From a virus: a stretch of 27,898 nucleotides of DNA. Position numbers and translations under genes: made by a program. Positions 1-9,249 of the stretch are shown piece by piece. Positions within the stretch are counted from its first letter, which is position 1. Every line of letters starts with the position of its first letter. The notes beneath the pieces are model-generated. The model made no database searches. It saw only the letters and a program-made list of their open reading frames with translations, and was not told the DNA's origin. The stretch spans positions 1-27,898 of IMG/VR virus record IMGVR_UViG_3300025128_000244, one strand, 5' to 3'.

Positions 1-3000
1 AAATAATTTTTATCACCAGAACTAAGAAATTTTTGTTTATAAAATAACGCTTTATTTAATCCTTGATAAACATTTCTATGAAAATCTCTAAATATTCTAC
101 TGCCATTATATAAATCATAAAATGTAGATTTTCTAGGAGAACCTTCAGTATAAGTTTTATCACCAAAAGCATTTAATAATTTGTTTTGTTGATTTAAAAA
201 TTCTTTTATAATTAACTTATCAGCATCATTTAAATTATTAGTTGTTTTATATTTCTTAGAACTTTCATCTAATGTAAATTTTTGAAATATTCTTACTCTT
301 AATCCATTAGCAGTTTGGCCATTCTCTATTATTTGTTTTAAATCTTTAGCATTTGCTTGTTTTGGAGACATTGATTTTGAATTTTCAGGAAACAAAAATC
401 CATCTGTCCAATCATATATATCTCCTGCTATATTTGGATTCAATTTATTAGAACCATCTACAATATACTGAACTTCTAAAGCAGCTCTTTGAAAATATGC
501 TAATGTTTCTGTGTCAACAGTTACATATTCATTTTCACCACTTTTATATAATAAAGACGGCCCAATTAATTCATTAGTAAATGGATTAACTCTAGTATGT
601 TCATCCCAAGGCTCTCTTTGGTCTTCGTCAAATAAATATTCATTACTTCCTAAATTTTGTAAATAATTAATTTTTCTAGGTGTTTTTTGTACAATCCCTA
701 TTCCTTGTTTAAAAGATATTGAACTACCTATTTTAGAAAGAATTGCATCTCTTGAAGAACTTGATTCCATTTGAAATGTAAATGTTGGACTACCTTGTAA
801 ATCAGAAGGGTCAATACCTTGAACAAAATAAGATTGATTTCTTTTAATATAATCAAACATATAATCATCGTGTGCGAAAAAATAATCTACTTTATCTGCA
901 TCATAGTCACCTTCGTATACATTAGCAACATCAAAACTATTAATCTCTACTCCCAATCCTTGACTTTCATCTAAAAAACCTTTTAATCCTAATAATGTTA
1001 TATCATTAGGTCTTGTTCTTGGATTACGTCTAGAGATAATACCCATTTCATATCTTGTTTCAGTAAGTTCTTGAATAGATTCTATTAAATCATGAGCAGT
1101 TTCTAAAGTAGCATCAACAGAGAGCATATCTTCAATGTTTCCAATTATACTTAAATCCTCTTCTGAAATAAACGGAGTAATTTCTTCAACAAATTCTTTC
1201 ACAGTTAATATTCTATCATTTTGAACTATTCTTATTTTTTTACTACCAAGTTCAGATAATTTAGTTTCTTTTTCTTTAAATGGTAACATTATCTGACCTC
1301 TTACTACCATATTATTTAATTTGTTAAATAAAGTAGGTAATAATCTTGTTTTTTTATCTTTGCCTAAATGGCTTTTACCAGAAACAATTAATGGAGCTTG
1401 TCCTCCATATCTATAAGATTCAGTTTCTATATCATTGTAAATTCTATTTACTATTGCTCTTCTATCTGAAAAAATATTATCTATATATTCTTTAGCTAAA
1501 TATTTTTGTACTTGATTTACACTATAATCTGTAGGGTCTGCTGATATGTTAGAATCATTTTCACTTAATTTTAAATAATACATTAAATTACTTAAATTTT
1601 GCAATGAACCTTCTTGTGAATCTTGTGGTATTTTTCCCTCTTCCATTTTAGTCCTCATAAAAGCATTCATTTTATAAGGGTCTCTCATTATTTCCTTCAT
1701 GGCATCTAAATTTAAATCTAACTCTTCAGATATTTCTGCAAAAGCATCTCCATGTTCTTTTGTATTCATGTAATTATAATCAGCATCAGATACACTAGCG
1801 GATAATAAATTAGCATCTTTCTCTGGTCTTAATCCTAAAGCGTTAATATCAATTGTTTTTATTAAATTAGAATAAGAACCAGTATTTAAATCAGTATATC
1901 TTTTTCCTTTTATAAAATTAATATCATCTTTATTTCCATCATCTATTCCATCATACGCCTTAGCTCCAGATTTTGTAAGTAAAATATCAACTGTTGGATT
2001 ATTATCAAAAAACCCATTTAAAGCAGGGGAATAAACAAATAAGGTCTTACCATACAAAAGAGTTTTTCCTTCTCCCTGAGACGATATAACAGGCTTTATA
2101 GGGTTTGTAGAGTTAGGGTCATGCCCCATGTATGCATGGTATTCTGACATAGCATTTTTAGAAATAAAACTTATACTGTCAAATCCAGAAACTTGGCCAT
2201 GAGCATTTCCTATTGTATTTTCTAAATCAATGTTTTCATATTCGGGATATTCGTTTTTTAAATCTTGTATAATTTGAGACATAGACTCAGTCCCCTCATC
2301 ATCCCACACAACAACATTGTGACCTTCTTTTGCCAATCTATTATTAATTAATTTTACAACATTGTCTTCTTTACCCAATAGAGTTTCTCTTGCTTTTTGT
2401 ACAGATTTTAAATATTCAACTGTAGGTCTAACAAAATTCTTTGTAGTAATTAATTTTAATCTTTTTATGTATTTGTCTACTCTAGTTGGGTCTGTTTCAT
2501 TTAATATGCTATAAAGTAAATCATTATCTTTGCTTTTAAATCCAACTTCAAAAATTAAAAATCTAGTAGCGTGTTCTATTTTTTCATCTTTATATTTATA
2601 AATACTTTCAGTATCGTCAAATGATTTTTTAATATTATCTAAAACTCTTTTTGTTTTTGTATCTACTTTGTTTATATGTTCTTTATGAAATCTGTAAAAA
2701 TCATCAACTATTTTTTGTTGGTCAATTGTATTTATTAAAATACTATCCATTCCATCATAAACATCTAATTTTTTTATTCCTATATCATTTGGGTCAGAAG
2801 AAAATACATCATTAGGATTAAGATTTTTATTTGCTAAAGTTTTTTGTACCCTATCTCTTGTTTCTTTTATTCTTGACCTAAGTAATTTTGGTATATTTTC
2901 AGTTTGAAGAATATTGTATGTTTTTTCTATTAAATTTCCAGACCTATTAAATTCTGTATAAACTACACTATTATCAAATATTCCGTAATCTAACCCTAAT

Positions 3001-6000
3001 GAATTAAAATATTGATGAACGGGATTATTTTGCATTAATTCTTTATTTTCGTCAATTGACAATTCATTATTTCTAATACTTATTTTTCTAATTTCAACTC
3101 TATCTTTAGTTCCAAATGCTATCTGATTAATATCTTGAATAATGTTATCTTTTTTCTCTGTTGATAAATCTTTAAACTCTTCATTTTTATTTGTAACTAA
3201 TTGTTCACTAATTCTTTTTATAGATTCTTCGTTAATGATTTTAACTTCATCTACTTTCTCACCATTAATTGCTTTTTCATTGTCTTCAAATATTAAATCA
3301 TTAAAAAAGTTTCTTTTTGAAATGTTGTCTTTATTAGCATGACTTTCATATGATATAGTTCCATTATCCAATGTAACTTTAAATTTATATTTTGAGAAAA
3401 ATTGGTCAATACTTAATGATGCATTTTTTTCATTTAAAACATCTGAAGAATCTTTAATATATTTTCTTCTTATTTCTCTTCTTTCGTCTATATTTTTTTG
3501 GACTATTTCAGAAGGTAAACCAGCTCTAGTTATATTTTCTTTTATTAATTCAAATTTTTCTATAGTTAAATTTTCTTCTATAATGTCTAGATTTCCATCT
3601 ACATTTCTTTTTATAATATTTTGTTGATTTAACATATTTAAAATATCTATTCTAGCATTATCTCCAAAATTTAAAATGTGTTCTTGCATTTGATTTTTAA
3701 CACTATTTAATTTTGTATTAGTCATAATGCTAAACAAATCTTCTATTTTAGTATTATCTGAACTTCTATCTTTTGCATATATATTGTCTAATTTATTTTT
3801 TAATACGAAAGCATCTTCAGGAGTTAACTGTATTGATTCAGTTAAAATATTAACGACTTTACTGTCTTTTTTTAATCTATTTAATATTTTATTATATTTA
3901 TTTTGTAAATTTAAATCACTAGGAATAGACACAGTTCTTAAAATAAAATTTCTAATTCCTTTGTCATCTAATACACCGGGTATGCTAAAATTTGGATTAC
4001 CAGATTGTTGAATAATAAAATCTATATCAGCTGGGTCAACTACAGAATTTTTTAATCTAAGTTTATTTATATCATTTAAAACTAATTGATACATAAATTC
4101 CATATTTTTTCTATTTAATAAATCAACTTTAACACCTAAACTATTTAATTGATTTTGTAAACTAGCAATTTGAGTTTTTTCTATAACATTAGGATTGGGA
4201 GTTTCTGTTATTTTAAATTCACCAAGAGCTTTTAATATGCCATGTATTTTGCCTAAATCAATTTTACTAGCATCTTCAGATGTATTTATATCTTTGTAAT
4301 CGTTAATTAATTTTATATCGTCACCTTCTTTAATTAACATACCAGAATCTAGAAAAAGAGACATTAATTTTGAATCCATATTTTTTTCAGATAATACACT
4401 CATTATTTTTTTAGTATTATTATTACCTATATTCCTCATCATAGGAACAATATAAGATTCTAATTCTGTAAATTTAAAATTAAGTCTTCCATCTTTATTT
4501 GAAACAGATTGATTAATATCTGATTCAGATTTTCTTACAATATCATATATAGATTTTAAAGTTTCAACACTTTCAATTTTATTAACACTTTGAGATTGGT
4601 CAAATGAAGAGGCTCCTAATCCTTCAGTTACGGCTATTACAGTTTCCAAACTCCTTATAGCATCAGACAATTCTTCTTCCGCTTCATTACCTTCTTTTCC
4701 AGATAACCATTCTTTAAATTCGCCATCAGATGCTTTTTTAAAAAGTTCATTACTAATTTTAACATTAGCTGGAATTGTAATTCCTTTTTTATTTTCTTTT
4801 ATAACAATATCTTCATGATTAGCTCTGTTAATATTTTTTAATACCCCCGATAAAGACTCTTCCATTCCTTGAGTTGCTTCATCAACTCGGTCTTCTAATA
4901 CTGAATTAAAATCTTCGACAGTTTTAAAACCTTGTTTTTCTAAAAGATTCATAATTTTAGAAGCTTGTTTATCTGTAATCTGGTCTAATGTTCTAGAATA
5001 TTCATAATCAGCTTCCATTAATCCAGATAAAACATTCATTCTATTTGCGTAGGGGTCCGTAGGTTCTGCTGTGTCAAAATTATAAAATGATTTTTCATCA
5101 TTTTTAAATTCATAATTTGTTATAGTTTCGTCTTCATCGCTTACAATGCCTTCTTCTTTTAAATAACTTGTTAATTCTTCGTTATCTCTTAATAAACCAA
5201 CTCCAAATCTTTCATTTCCTCCAGACAGAGTAGACGAATAAAATGTATTTTCAGACTTAATTCCTAAACCTTCTAATCCATGTCTTAATTTATTTATTTT
5301 AGTATCAATATCTATTCTACCAAAATTTCCCCTTCTCATTGTAAAACCACCAATAATAAAACTTGCTATATAATCAGTAGCATTTAAATTTAATGTATCT
5401 TCATCTATATAAGTCTGAAGCATTTGAGTTCCTGACATAGCTGCTCCAGTAGCCATCATTCTAGGAAATAAAATTCTATAATTTTGAAACCCTTCTTTAG
5501 TTGATTCTTTTATTATTTCTTTAGCATATTTTTTTCTTGTAGACATTAACCATTTTATTGCTTCTTTTTCTGCATCATCTCCAAGTTCCTGTCTAAGTAA
5601 ATCTTTTAATCTAGTTTCAGATAATTTATCATTTGCTTTAGCAAATTTATATAAATCTACATTATCTTTTATTCCATTTTTTGTAAATATCATTTTTGTA
5701 GAAAAATTGTTATATCTATTTTGTTCTCCATAATGAATTAATTGTTTAGTTAAATACTTTAAATCTTTACCCTTGTAATCATTTTTACCTAAAAGACCTC
5801 TCACTCCTTGAAAAAAATCAACTTTAGATTTCATAAATTTATTTAATGGTTGAAAAAAAGCTGCTGTAGCATTTACAGCTGTACCAGCGGCAAATCCAAA
5901 TACCATTTCTCTAGCAACGCTACCTACTTCTAAAAAACTTTCGTCAAATGGATTAAATCCAGTTTTTATACTATCTGATTCTCCTCTTAATACTTGTTGT

Positions 6001-6941
6001 CCTTGCCTACTAACACTCATTAATCCATCTGCAAATGAAAATACAAAAGCATCTTCAAGAAACTCACTCATAAATCTCCCAGCATAACCTTGTCCATATT
6101 TTGCTTTTGCTATAGTTTGCAATGTATTAACAGGAACACCCTTACTTCCTACTACAGTAGCCATTTCTCTCATTGCTTTTGCTTGAGCAGAATTTATTTG
6201 ACCAGACTTTAATAACGATTGTATTCTTGTATTTATATTTTTTGCAAATGATTGAGCAAATGTATTACTAGCTGTAGAAGTTTTTATACCTACCGAAGAA
6301 GCAGTTTTTGTAACTACTTTACTTACTTCATCACTAAGTTCTTTTTTAACGCTTTTTGAAAGTTTAGATGCTTTATCAGCTGATTTTGTTATTGCACTAA
6401 CTGCTGACCTAGTTGTTTGCTTACCAAGTAAATTAGAAGCTAATACAGATGCTCCTTTTCCTAAAATTTTTGAAGTTAATTTAACTGGAGCTCCAACTAA
6501 ATAGCCAACACCAGTTCCAACTCCACCTAATACTTTAGCAAATAAATCTTCTTCTTGATAATCCCTAATTGTTTTTTGAATACCAACATCTTTTATACCA
6601 GCTTCTATTAAACCGGGAACTCCAAAAGTAAATGATTCTGCAAATTCATATGTACCAGCAGCGGCGCCTTTATATAAAGATTCACCTACGTTTTTAAGTA
6701 TTCCTAAATTTTGTTCAGATGGTATATTTTTAGGTTCAGAAAAATTAGATTGAAAATTTGTTATTGTTTTTCTTTCTTCTTCTCTTTGTTGTTCAAATCT
6801 TTCTCTAGCCGTTAATTCTTTTTCTTTTTCTTTTTCAGATATTCCATAAACATTTAAAGATTGAATTGGGTCTAATTGATTTGCATTTCGTTCTTTTATT
6901 AATTGTCTAGCTCTTTCTAAAGCTGCTTTTGACATTGGCAT
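1..6941 (-). CDS. Giant virion protein with two-barrel RNA polymerase-like core (partial, C-terminus beyond left edge)
   Basis: Open minus-strand frame of 2313 complete codons without a stop, running off the left edge, so the true length is larger. The start ATG lies 4 nt after the stop of the upstream gene, with an AGGA-type ribosome site in that gene's end; a second ATG two codons on is possible. Residues about 25-60 are charged and helical. Gly/Ala-rich, membrane-compatible stretches occur near residues 90-115, 134-163, 336-362 and 516-540. The middle is mainly Lys/Asn/Glu-rich helix. The C-terminal third has ordered motifs of two-barrel RNA polymerases: FDSISFIS (1587-1594), YGKT with K1632, SGAK with K1661, RRNPRTRP (1971-1978), and DYDAD (2012-2016). 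Position after three ejection-like genes suggests a protein carried in the virion. I infer an injected RNA polymerase; an inactive or purely structural derivative is the alternative. Confidence 0.8.
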   Translation of the reverse strand, partial: MPMSKAALERARQLIKERNANQLDPIQSLNVYGISEKEKEKELTARERFEQQREEERKTITNFQSNFSEPKNIPSEQNLGILKNVGESLYKGAAAGTYEFAESFTFGVPGLIEAGIKDVGIQKTIRDYQEEDLFAKVLGGVGTGVGYLVGAPVKLTSKILGKGASVLASNLLGKQTTRSAVSAITKSADKASKLSKSVKKELSDEVSKVVTKTASSVGIKTSTASNTFAQSFAKNINTRIQSLLKSGQINSAQAKAMREMATVVGSKGVPVNTLQTIAKAKYGQGYAGRFMSEFLEDAFVFSFADGLMSVSRQGQQVLRGESDSIKTGFNPFDESFLEVGSVAREMVFGFAAGTAVNATAAFFQPLNKFMKSKVDFFQGVRGLLGKNDYKGKDLKYLTKQLIHYGEQNRYNNFSTKMIFTKNGIKDNVDLYKFAKANDKLSETRLKDLLRQELGDDAEKEAIKWLMSTRKKYAKEIIKESTKEGFQNYRILFPRMMATGAAMSGTQMLQTYIDEDTLNLNATDYIASFIIGGFTMRRGNFGRIDIDTKINKLRHGLEGLGIKSENTFYSSTLSGGNERFGVGLLRDNEELTSYLKEEGIVSDEDETITNYEFKNDEKSFYNFDTAEPTDPYANRMNVLSGLMEADYEYSRTLDQITDKQASKIMNLLEKQGFKTVEDFNSVLEDRVDEATQGMEESLSGVLKNINRANHEDIVIKENKKGITIPANVKISNELFKKASDGEFKEWLSGKEGNEAEEELSDAIRSLETVIAVTEGLGASSFDQSQSVNKIESVETLKSIYDIVRKSESDINQSVSNKDGRLNFKFTELESYIVPMMRNIGNNNTKKIMSVLSEKNMDSKLMSLFLDSGMLIKEGDDIKLINDYKDINTSEDASKIDLGKIHGILKALGEFKITETPNPNVIEKTQIASLQNQLNSLGVKVDLLNRKNMEFMYQLVLNDINKLRLKNSVVDPADIDFIIQQSGNPNFSIPGVLDDKGIRNFILRTVSIPSDLNLQNKYNKILNRLKKDSKVVNILTESIQLTPEDAFVLKNKLDNIYAKDRSSDNTKIEDLFSIMTNTKLNSVKNQMQEHILNFGDNARIDILNMLNQQNIIKRNVDGNLDIIEENLTIEKFELIKENITRAGLPSEIVQKNIDERREIRRKYIKDSSDVLNEKNASLSIDQFFSKYKFKVTLDNGTISYESHANKDNISKRNFFNDLIFEDNEKAINGEKVDEVKIINEESIKRISEQLVTNKNEEFKDLSTEKKDNIIQDINQIAFGTKDRVEIRKISIRNNELSIDENKELMQNNPVHQYFNSLGLDYGIFDNSVVYTEFNRSGNLIEKTYNILQTENIPKLLRSRIKETRDRVQKTLANKNLNPNDVFSSDPNDIGIKKLDVYDGMDSILINTIDQQKIVDDFYRFHKEHINKVDTKTKRVLDNIKKSFDDTESIYKYKDEKIEHATRFLIFEVGFKSKDNDLLYSILNETDPTRVDKYIKRLKLITTKNFVRPTVEYLKSVQKARETLLGKEDNVVKLINNRLAKEGHNVVVWDDEGTESMSQIIQDLKNEYPEYENIDLENTIGNAHGQVSGFDSISFISKNAMSEYHAYMGHDPNSTNPIKPVISSQGEGKTLLYGKTLFVYSPALNGFFDNNPTVDILLTKSGAKAYDGIDDGNKDDINFIKGKRYTDLNTGSYSNLIKTIDINALGLRPEKDANLLSASVSDADYNYMNTKEHGDAFAEISEELDLNLDAMKEIMRDPYKMNAFMRTKMEEGKIPQDSQEGSLQNLSNLMYYLKLSENDSNISADPTDYSVNQVQKYLAKEYIDNIFSDRRAIVNRIYNDIETESYRYGGQAPLIVSGKSHLGKDKKTRLLPTLFNKLNNMVVRGQIMLPFKEKETKLSELGSKKIRIVQNDRILTVKEFVEEITPFISEEDLSIIGNIEDMLSVDATLETAHDLIESIQELTETRYEMGIISRRNPRTRPNDITLLGLKGFLDESQGLGVEINSFDVANVYEGDYDADKVDYFFAHDDYMFDYIKRNQSYFVQGIDPSDLQGSPTFTFQMESSSSRDAILSKIGSSISFKQGIGIVQKTPRKINYLQNLGSNEYLFDEDQREPWDEHTRVNPFTNELIGPSLLYKSGENEYVTVDTETLAYFQRAALEVQYIVDGSNKLNPNIAGDIYDWTDGFLFPENSKSMSPKQANAKDLKQIIENGQTANGLRVRIFQKFTLDESSKKYKTTNNLNDADKLIIKEFLNQQNKLLNAFGDKTYTEGSPRKSTFYDLYNGSRIFRDFHRNVYQGLNKALFYKQKFLSSGDKNY
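840..1060 (-). other. Candidate beta'-like double-psi barrel (RNP...DYDAD motifs) inside the giant protein
   Basis: Residues about 1961-2034. The motif RNPRTRPNDI is followed about 30 residues later by EGDYDADKV. Eukaryotic RNA-dependent RNA polymerases have RNPCLHPGDI followed by GGDLDGD, and other two-barrel polymerases keep an Arg-x-Pro-type motif and the DbDGD metal-binding triad. The three Asp (2012, 2014, 2016) are all present; the Gly of the triad is Ala2015. The match is by eye and from memory of the family, so homology is an inference, although motif order and spacing are sensible. Confidence 0.65.
1950..2225 (-). other. Candidate beta-like double-psi barrel (DSIS, YGKT, SGAK motifs) inside the giant protein
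   Basis: Residues about 1573-1664. GFDSISFIS (1586-1594) resembles the DGIGxIS motif of RdRP-type polymerases, with the usual Gly after Asp replaced by Ser. It is followed by YGKT (K1632) and TKSGAK (K1661), 29 residues apart; QDE-1 has two conserved Lys in its first barrel about 24 residues apart. This barrel lies before the Asp triad in the chain, as in QDE-1. Assignment of the individual Lys is tentative. Confidence 0.55.
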
Positions 6942-6945
6942 ATTA

Positions 6946-7875
6946 TTATAATCCTAAATCTTCTGGAGAAAAACCTTCTTCTAATAATATTTGTTTTATA
7001 TCGTAAGGTACATAATCTATATTTTGAGTTGTTGATATATCTTTTAATAATTCATCAAATTCTTTTCCAATTTGATTTCTAGTAGATTTTCTTATAGCAT
7101 TTGACATTTCAATTCTATTTTCTTGATTTGAATAAAATGCTTTATTTTCATTATGTTTTTTAATAGGATTTTGAAAAGATTCCATAAAAGGGATTTGATT
7201 ACCAAAGTAACTTTTATCTAATCCTTGAAAAACATTTAAAAAATTATCATAATTTGCTCGACCTGTAGCAGATGAATTAACCTGAGCTTGTATTAAAGAA
7301 TTTACAATAGCTTGACTATTTGTTTTGTCATAAAAATCATCTACCTCATCTTCTTTATCTGATTTTTTTGCTATTTCTTTTATTTTTGTTTTAAGGTCTG
7401 TTTCGCTTCCATCCCAAAAGTTTTCTATATAATTAAAAACAGGAGAAGGAATTATTTCATTTGTTTTTATTCTAGAAACAAATTTTAAATCTTGTTCGTC
7501 TTCTATTCGACTAATAGATGAAAAAACTTTTTCTACATTTTGTTCTGATTTTGTATTTATTATAGTATTTAATTGTTCTTGACTAATTTTTAAATCTGCA
7601 ATTTGTTTTTGTTCTCTTCTTTTAATTGCTTCTGGGCTATATAATTCATTTCTTTGTAAATCTCTTAATTCGTTAGCGTCTCTTTCTCTTTCTATTCTAT
7701 CTTGTTCTTGACTTTGAGCAATTCCCATTCTTTGAATTTGTTCTTCTCTGCTAAATTCTTGTTGCCTTAATCTTGTTCCTAAGTCTAGCATAGCTAAAGA
7801 CCTATCAATCTTTTGTTGTTCTCTTGATTGTTTATATTTTAATAAACTATTAATTGAATCTAAAGCCCTAGACAT
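6946..7875 (-). CDS. Coiled-coil internal virion protein candidate (309 aa)
   Basis: No family recognised with certainty. The first ~120 residues are an almost unbroken charged helix rich in Gln, Arg, Glu and Lys (for example REQQKIDRSLAM, EREEQ-like heptads), predicting a long coiled coil. The rest is mixed helical and ends in an acidic, Leu-containing tail (ILLEEGFSPEDLGL). There is no signal peptide or membrane segment. It sits 2 nt after the 165-residue gene and 4 nt before the giant gene. By analogy with podovirus ejection modules (T7 gp14-gp15-gp16) it may be an internal core or ejection protein that assembles with the giant protein. Function is inferred from position and composition only. 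Confidence 0.75.
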   Translation of the reverse strand: MSRALDSINSLLKYKQSREQQKIDRSLAMLDLGTRLRQQEFSREEQIQRMGIAQSQEQDRIERERDANELRDLQRNELYSPEAIKRREQKQIADLKISQEQLNTIINTKSEQNVEKVFSSISRIEDEQDLKFVSRIKTNEIIPSPVFNYIENFWDGSETDLKTKIKEIAKKSDKEDEVDDFYDKTNSQAIVNSLIQAQVNSSATGRANYDNFLNVFQGLDKSYFGNQIPFMESFQNPIKKHNENKAFYSNQENRIEMSNAIRKSTRNQIGKEFDELLKDISTTQNIDYVPYDIKQILLEEGFSPEDLGL

Positions 7876-7877
7876 TA

Positions 7878-8375
7878 TTAAAGTATTCCAAAATATTTAG
7901 TGTTAGCTTGTTCGTTTGCCATTCTTTTCTGCATTTCTAATTGTTGACGTTGAGATTTCATTTCAAACTTTTGTTGTTCAAATTGAGATAATACATCACT
8001 TAAACTTTTAGTAAGTGCAATATCTACATCTTCTCTCTTTGTTTGAAATTGTTTTCTTACATCTTTTATCATATCATCATCCATTCCAACATTAGCAAAT
8101 CCAGTTGCTTGATTAATTTGGTCTTGTCTTTTCCCAATTTGTTGTATTGTTTTTTGACCAGAATCAGATACAGATTTTAATGCTCTTTGCGATTCTAATG
8201 TAGATAAAGCTAAACTACCACCTAATGATTCTTGTAATGATTTTTCAGCTAATCCTAAATCTTTTAAAGCATCGCTAAGAAATGCACTTTGCCTTCTACC
8301 TTCTCTTCTAACTCTATTAGTGTTTCCTATATCTTGTGCAACACTTAAAGCTGCCATTGCTGCTTCTACATACAT
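7878..8375 (-). CDS. Small helical internal virion protein candidate, gp14-like (165 aa)
   Basis: Begins with an Ala-rich helix (YVEAAMAALSVAQDIG) followed by Arg-rich and Gln-rich helices; the C-terminal half is coiled coil (QFEQQKFEMKSQRQQLEMQK). The layout of a small Ala-rich N-terminal helix plus long amphipathic helices is reminiscent of the small internal virion proteins of podoviruses such as T7 gp14, which form the outer-membrane pore during DNA ejection. No sequence motif proves this. The start ATG lies 3 nt after the preceding gene's stop, and the stop is 2 nt before the next ATG, so it belongs to the same module as the 270-residue, 309-residue and giant proteins. Confidence 0.75.
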   Translation of the reverse strand: MYVEAAMAALSVAQDIGNTNRVRREGRRQSAFLSDALKDLGLAEKSLQESLGGSLALSTLESQRALKSVSDSGQKTIQQIGKRQDQINQATGFANVGMDDDMIKDVRKQFQTKREDVDIALTKSLSDVLSQFEQQKFEMKSQRQQLEMQKRMANEQANTKYFGIL

Positions 8376-8378
8376 AAA

Positions 8379-9191
8379 TTACTCCGCTTGTCCGTAATAC
8401 GATAATGGAAAACCTAAATCAGCAAATTTTTTAAAATCTTCAATAGAAAGATCTGGGTCTCCTAAAAATGAAATTAAACTTGAATCTTCATCAGTTATGT
8501 CTGGTATATTAAAACCCATTTCATCAGCTTTTTTATCTGAAATAACAATATTTTCAAAAATATCATTTGTTAATGATTTTGTTGATTTTGGTTTAACTTT
8601 TTTTGGAGATTCCAATCCACCTTTTTCATTATATATTCTTTCTGACATAGGAACTTTTTTATTAATAGAAGGAGATTTAGGAGTTTCTAAATTAATTTCA
8701 GAACTTTTTAATAAAGGAGAATCTGTAGATTCTAATAAATTTTTAACTAAAGATAAAGATTCTATTTGTTGTCCTTTAGCAGCTACGTCATATTTACTTC
8801 CTAATTCTTTATTACCTAAAAAGTATTTATCTTCTTGAGATAAAAATTCAGTTAAAGTATTTTTTTGTTTAAATACATCCATTAAAGAAATATCTGATTT
8901 ATCAATTCTAAATTCGCTTACATCTTCACCTAAAGAAGTTTTAAATGTTTCTATATCTTTTTCAATTTGTTTTTTTTGTTTTAAATCTTCACTTAATATA
9001 GATATAGTTTCAAACCCTTTAAATGCAGTATCGAATCCTCTTCCTTCTTCTTTAGCTTTAAATTCATTAAGTCTTGCAGATTCTTCTGCTTTTAATAATT
9101 GCTCAGAAACACCAGCAAGTTGTTGAGTTATTTCTCTTTGAGCTGTTCCCCTACTTCTTATTGCTGATTTTATTTGAGATGATGTAGCCAT
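8379..9191 (-). CDS. Helical virion protein candidate (270 aa), first gene of the ejection module
   Basis: Not recognised. The N-terminal ~95 residues are amphipathic helix rich in Gln, Ala, Glu and Lys (SAIRSRGTAQREITQQL). The middle is low-complexity and Lys/Ser/Pro-rich (near 165-205, with repeated Ser-Pro and Lys-Pro), which suggests a flexible linker. The C-terminus is acidic, with repeated Asp-Leu-Ser and Pro-Asp. No membrane segment is seen. It follows a 58-nt intergenic gap, one of the longest in the window, and starts the tightly packed four-gene group that ends with the giant protein. A structural or ejection role is inferred from context. Confidence 0.72.
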   Translation of the reverse strand: MATSSQIKSAIRSRGTAQREITQQLAGVSEQLLKAEESARLNEFKAKEEGRGFDTAFKGFETISILSEDLKQKKQIEKDIETFKTSLGEDVSEFRIDKSDISLMDVFKQKNTLTEFLSQEDKYFLGNKELGSKYDVAAKGQQIESLSLVKNLLESTDSPLLKSSEINLETPKSPSINKKVPMSERIYNEKGGLESPKKVKPKSTKSLTNDIFENIVISDKKADEMGFNIPDITDEDSSLISFLGDPDLSIEDFKKFADLGFPLSYYGQAE

Positions 9192-9249
9192 ATTGATTAT
9201 ATACTTTTACTCTTTAATTTAATTAACATATTTATTTTATCCAATAGCA

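Noticed and set aside
3142-4011. Plus-strand open frames of 66 and 94 codons within the giant gene
   Set aside because: They are antisense to a continuous 2313-codon frame and have Phe/Leu/Ser-rich shadow composition with no motifs.
8497-8838. Plus-strand open frame of 113 codons
   Set aside because: Antisense shadow of the 270-aa helical protein; no ribosome site and no family resemblance.
9192-9249. TATAAT-like sequence in the gap before the ejection module
   Set aside because: It lies only a few bases before the ATG, with no convincing -35; the AT-rich background makes such matches frequent.
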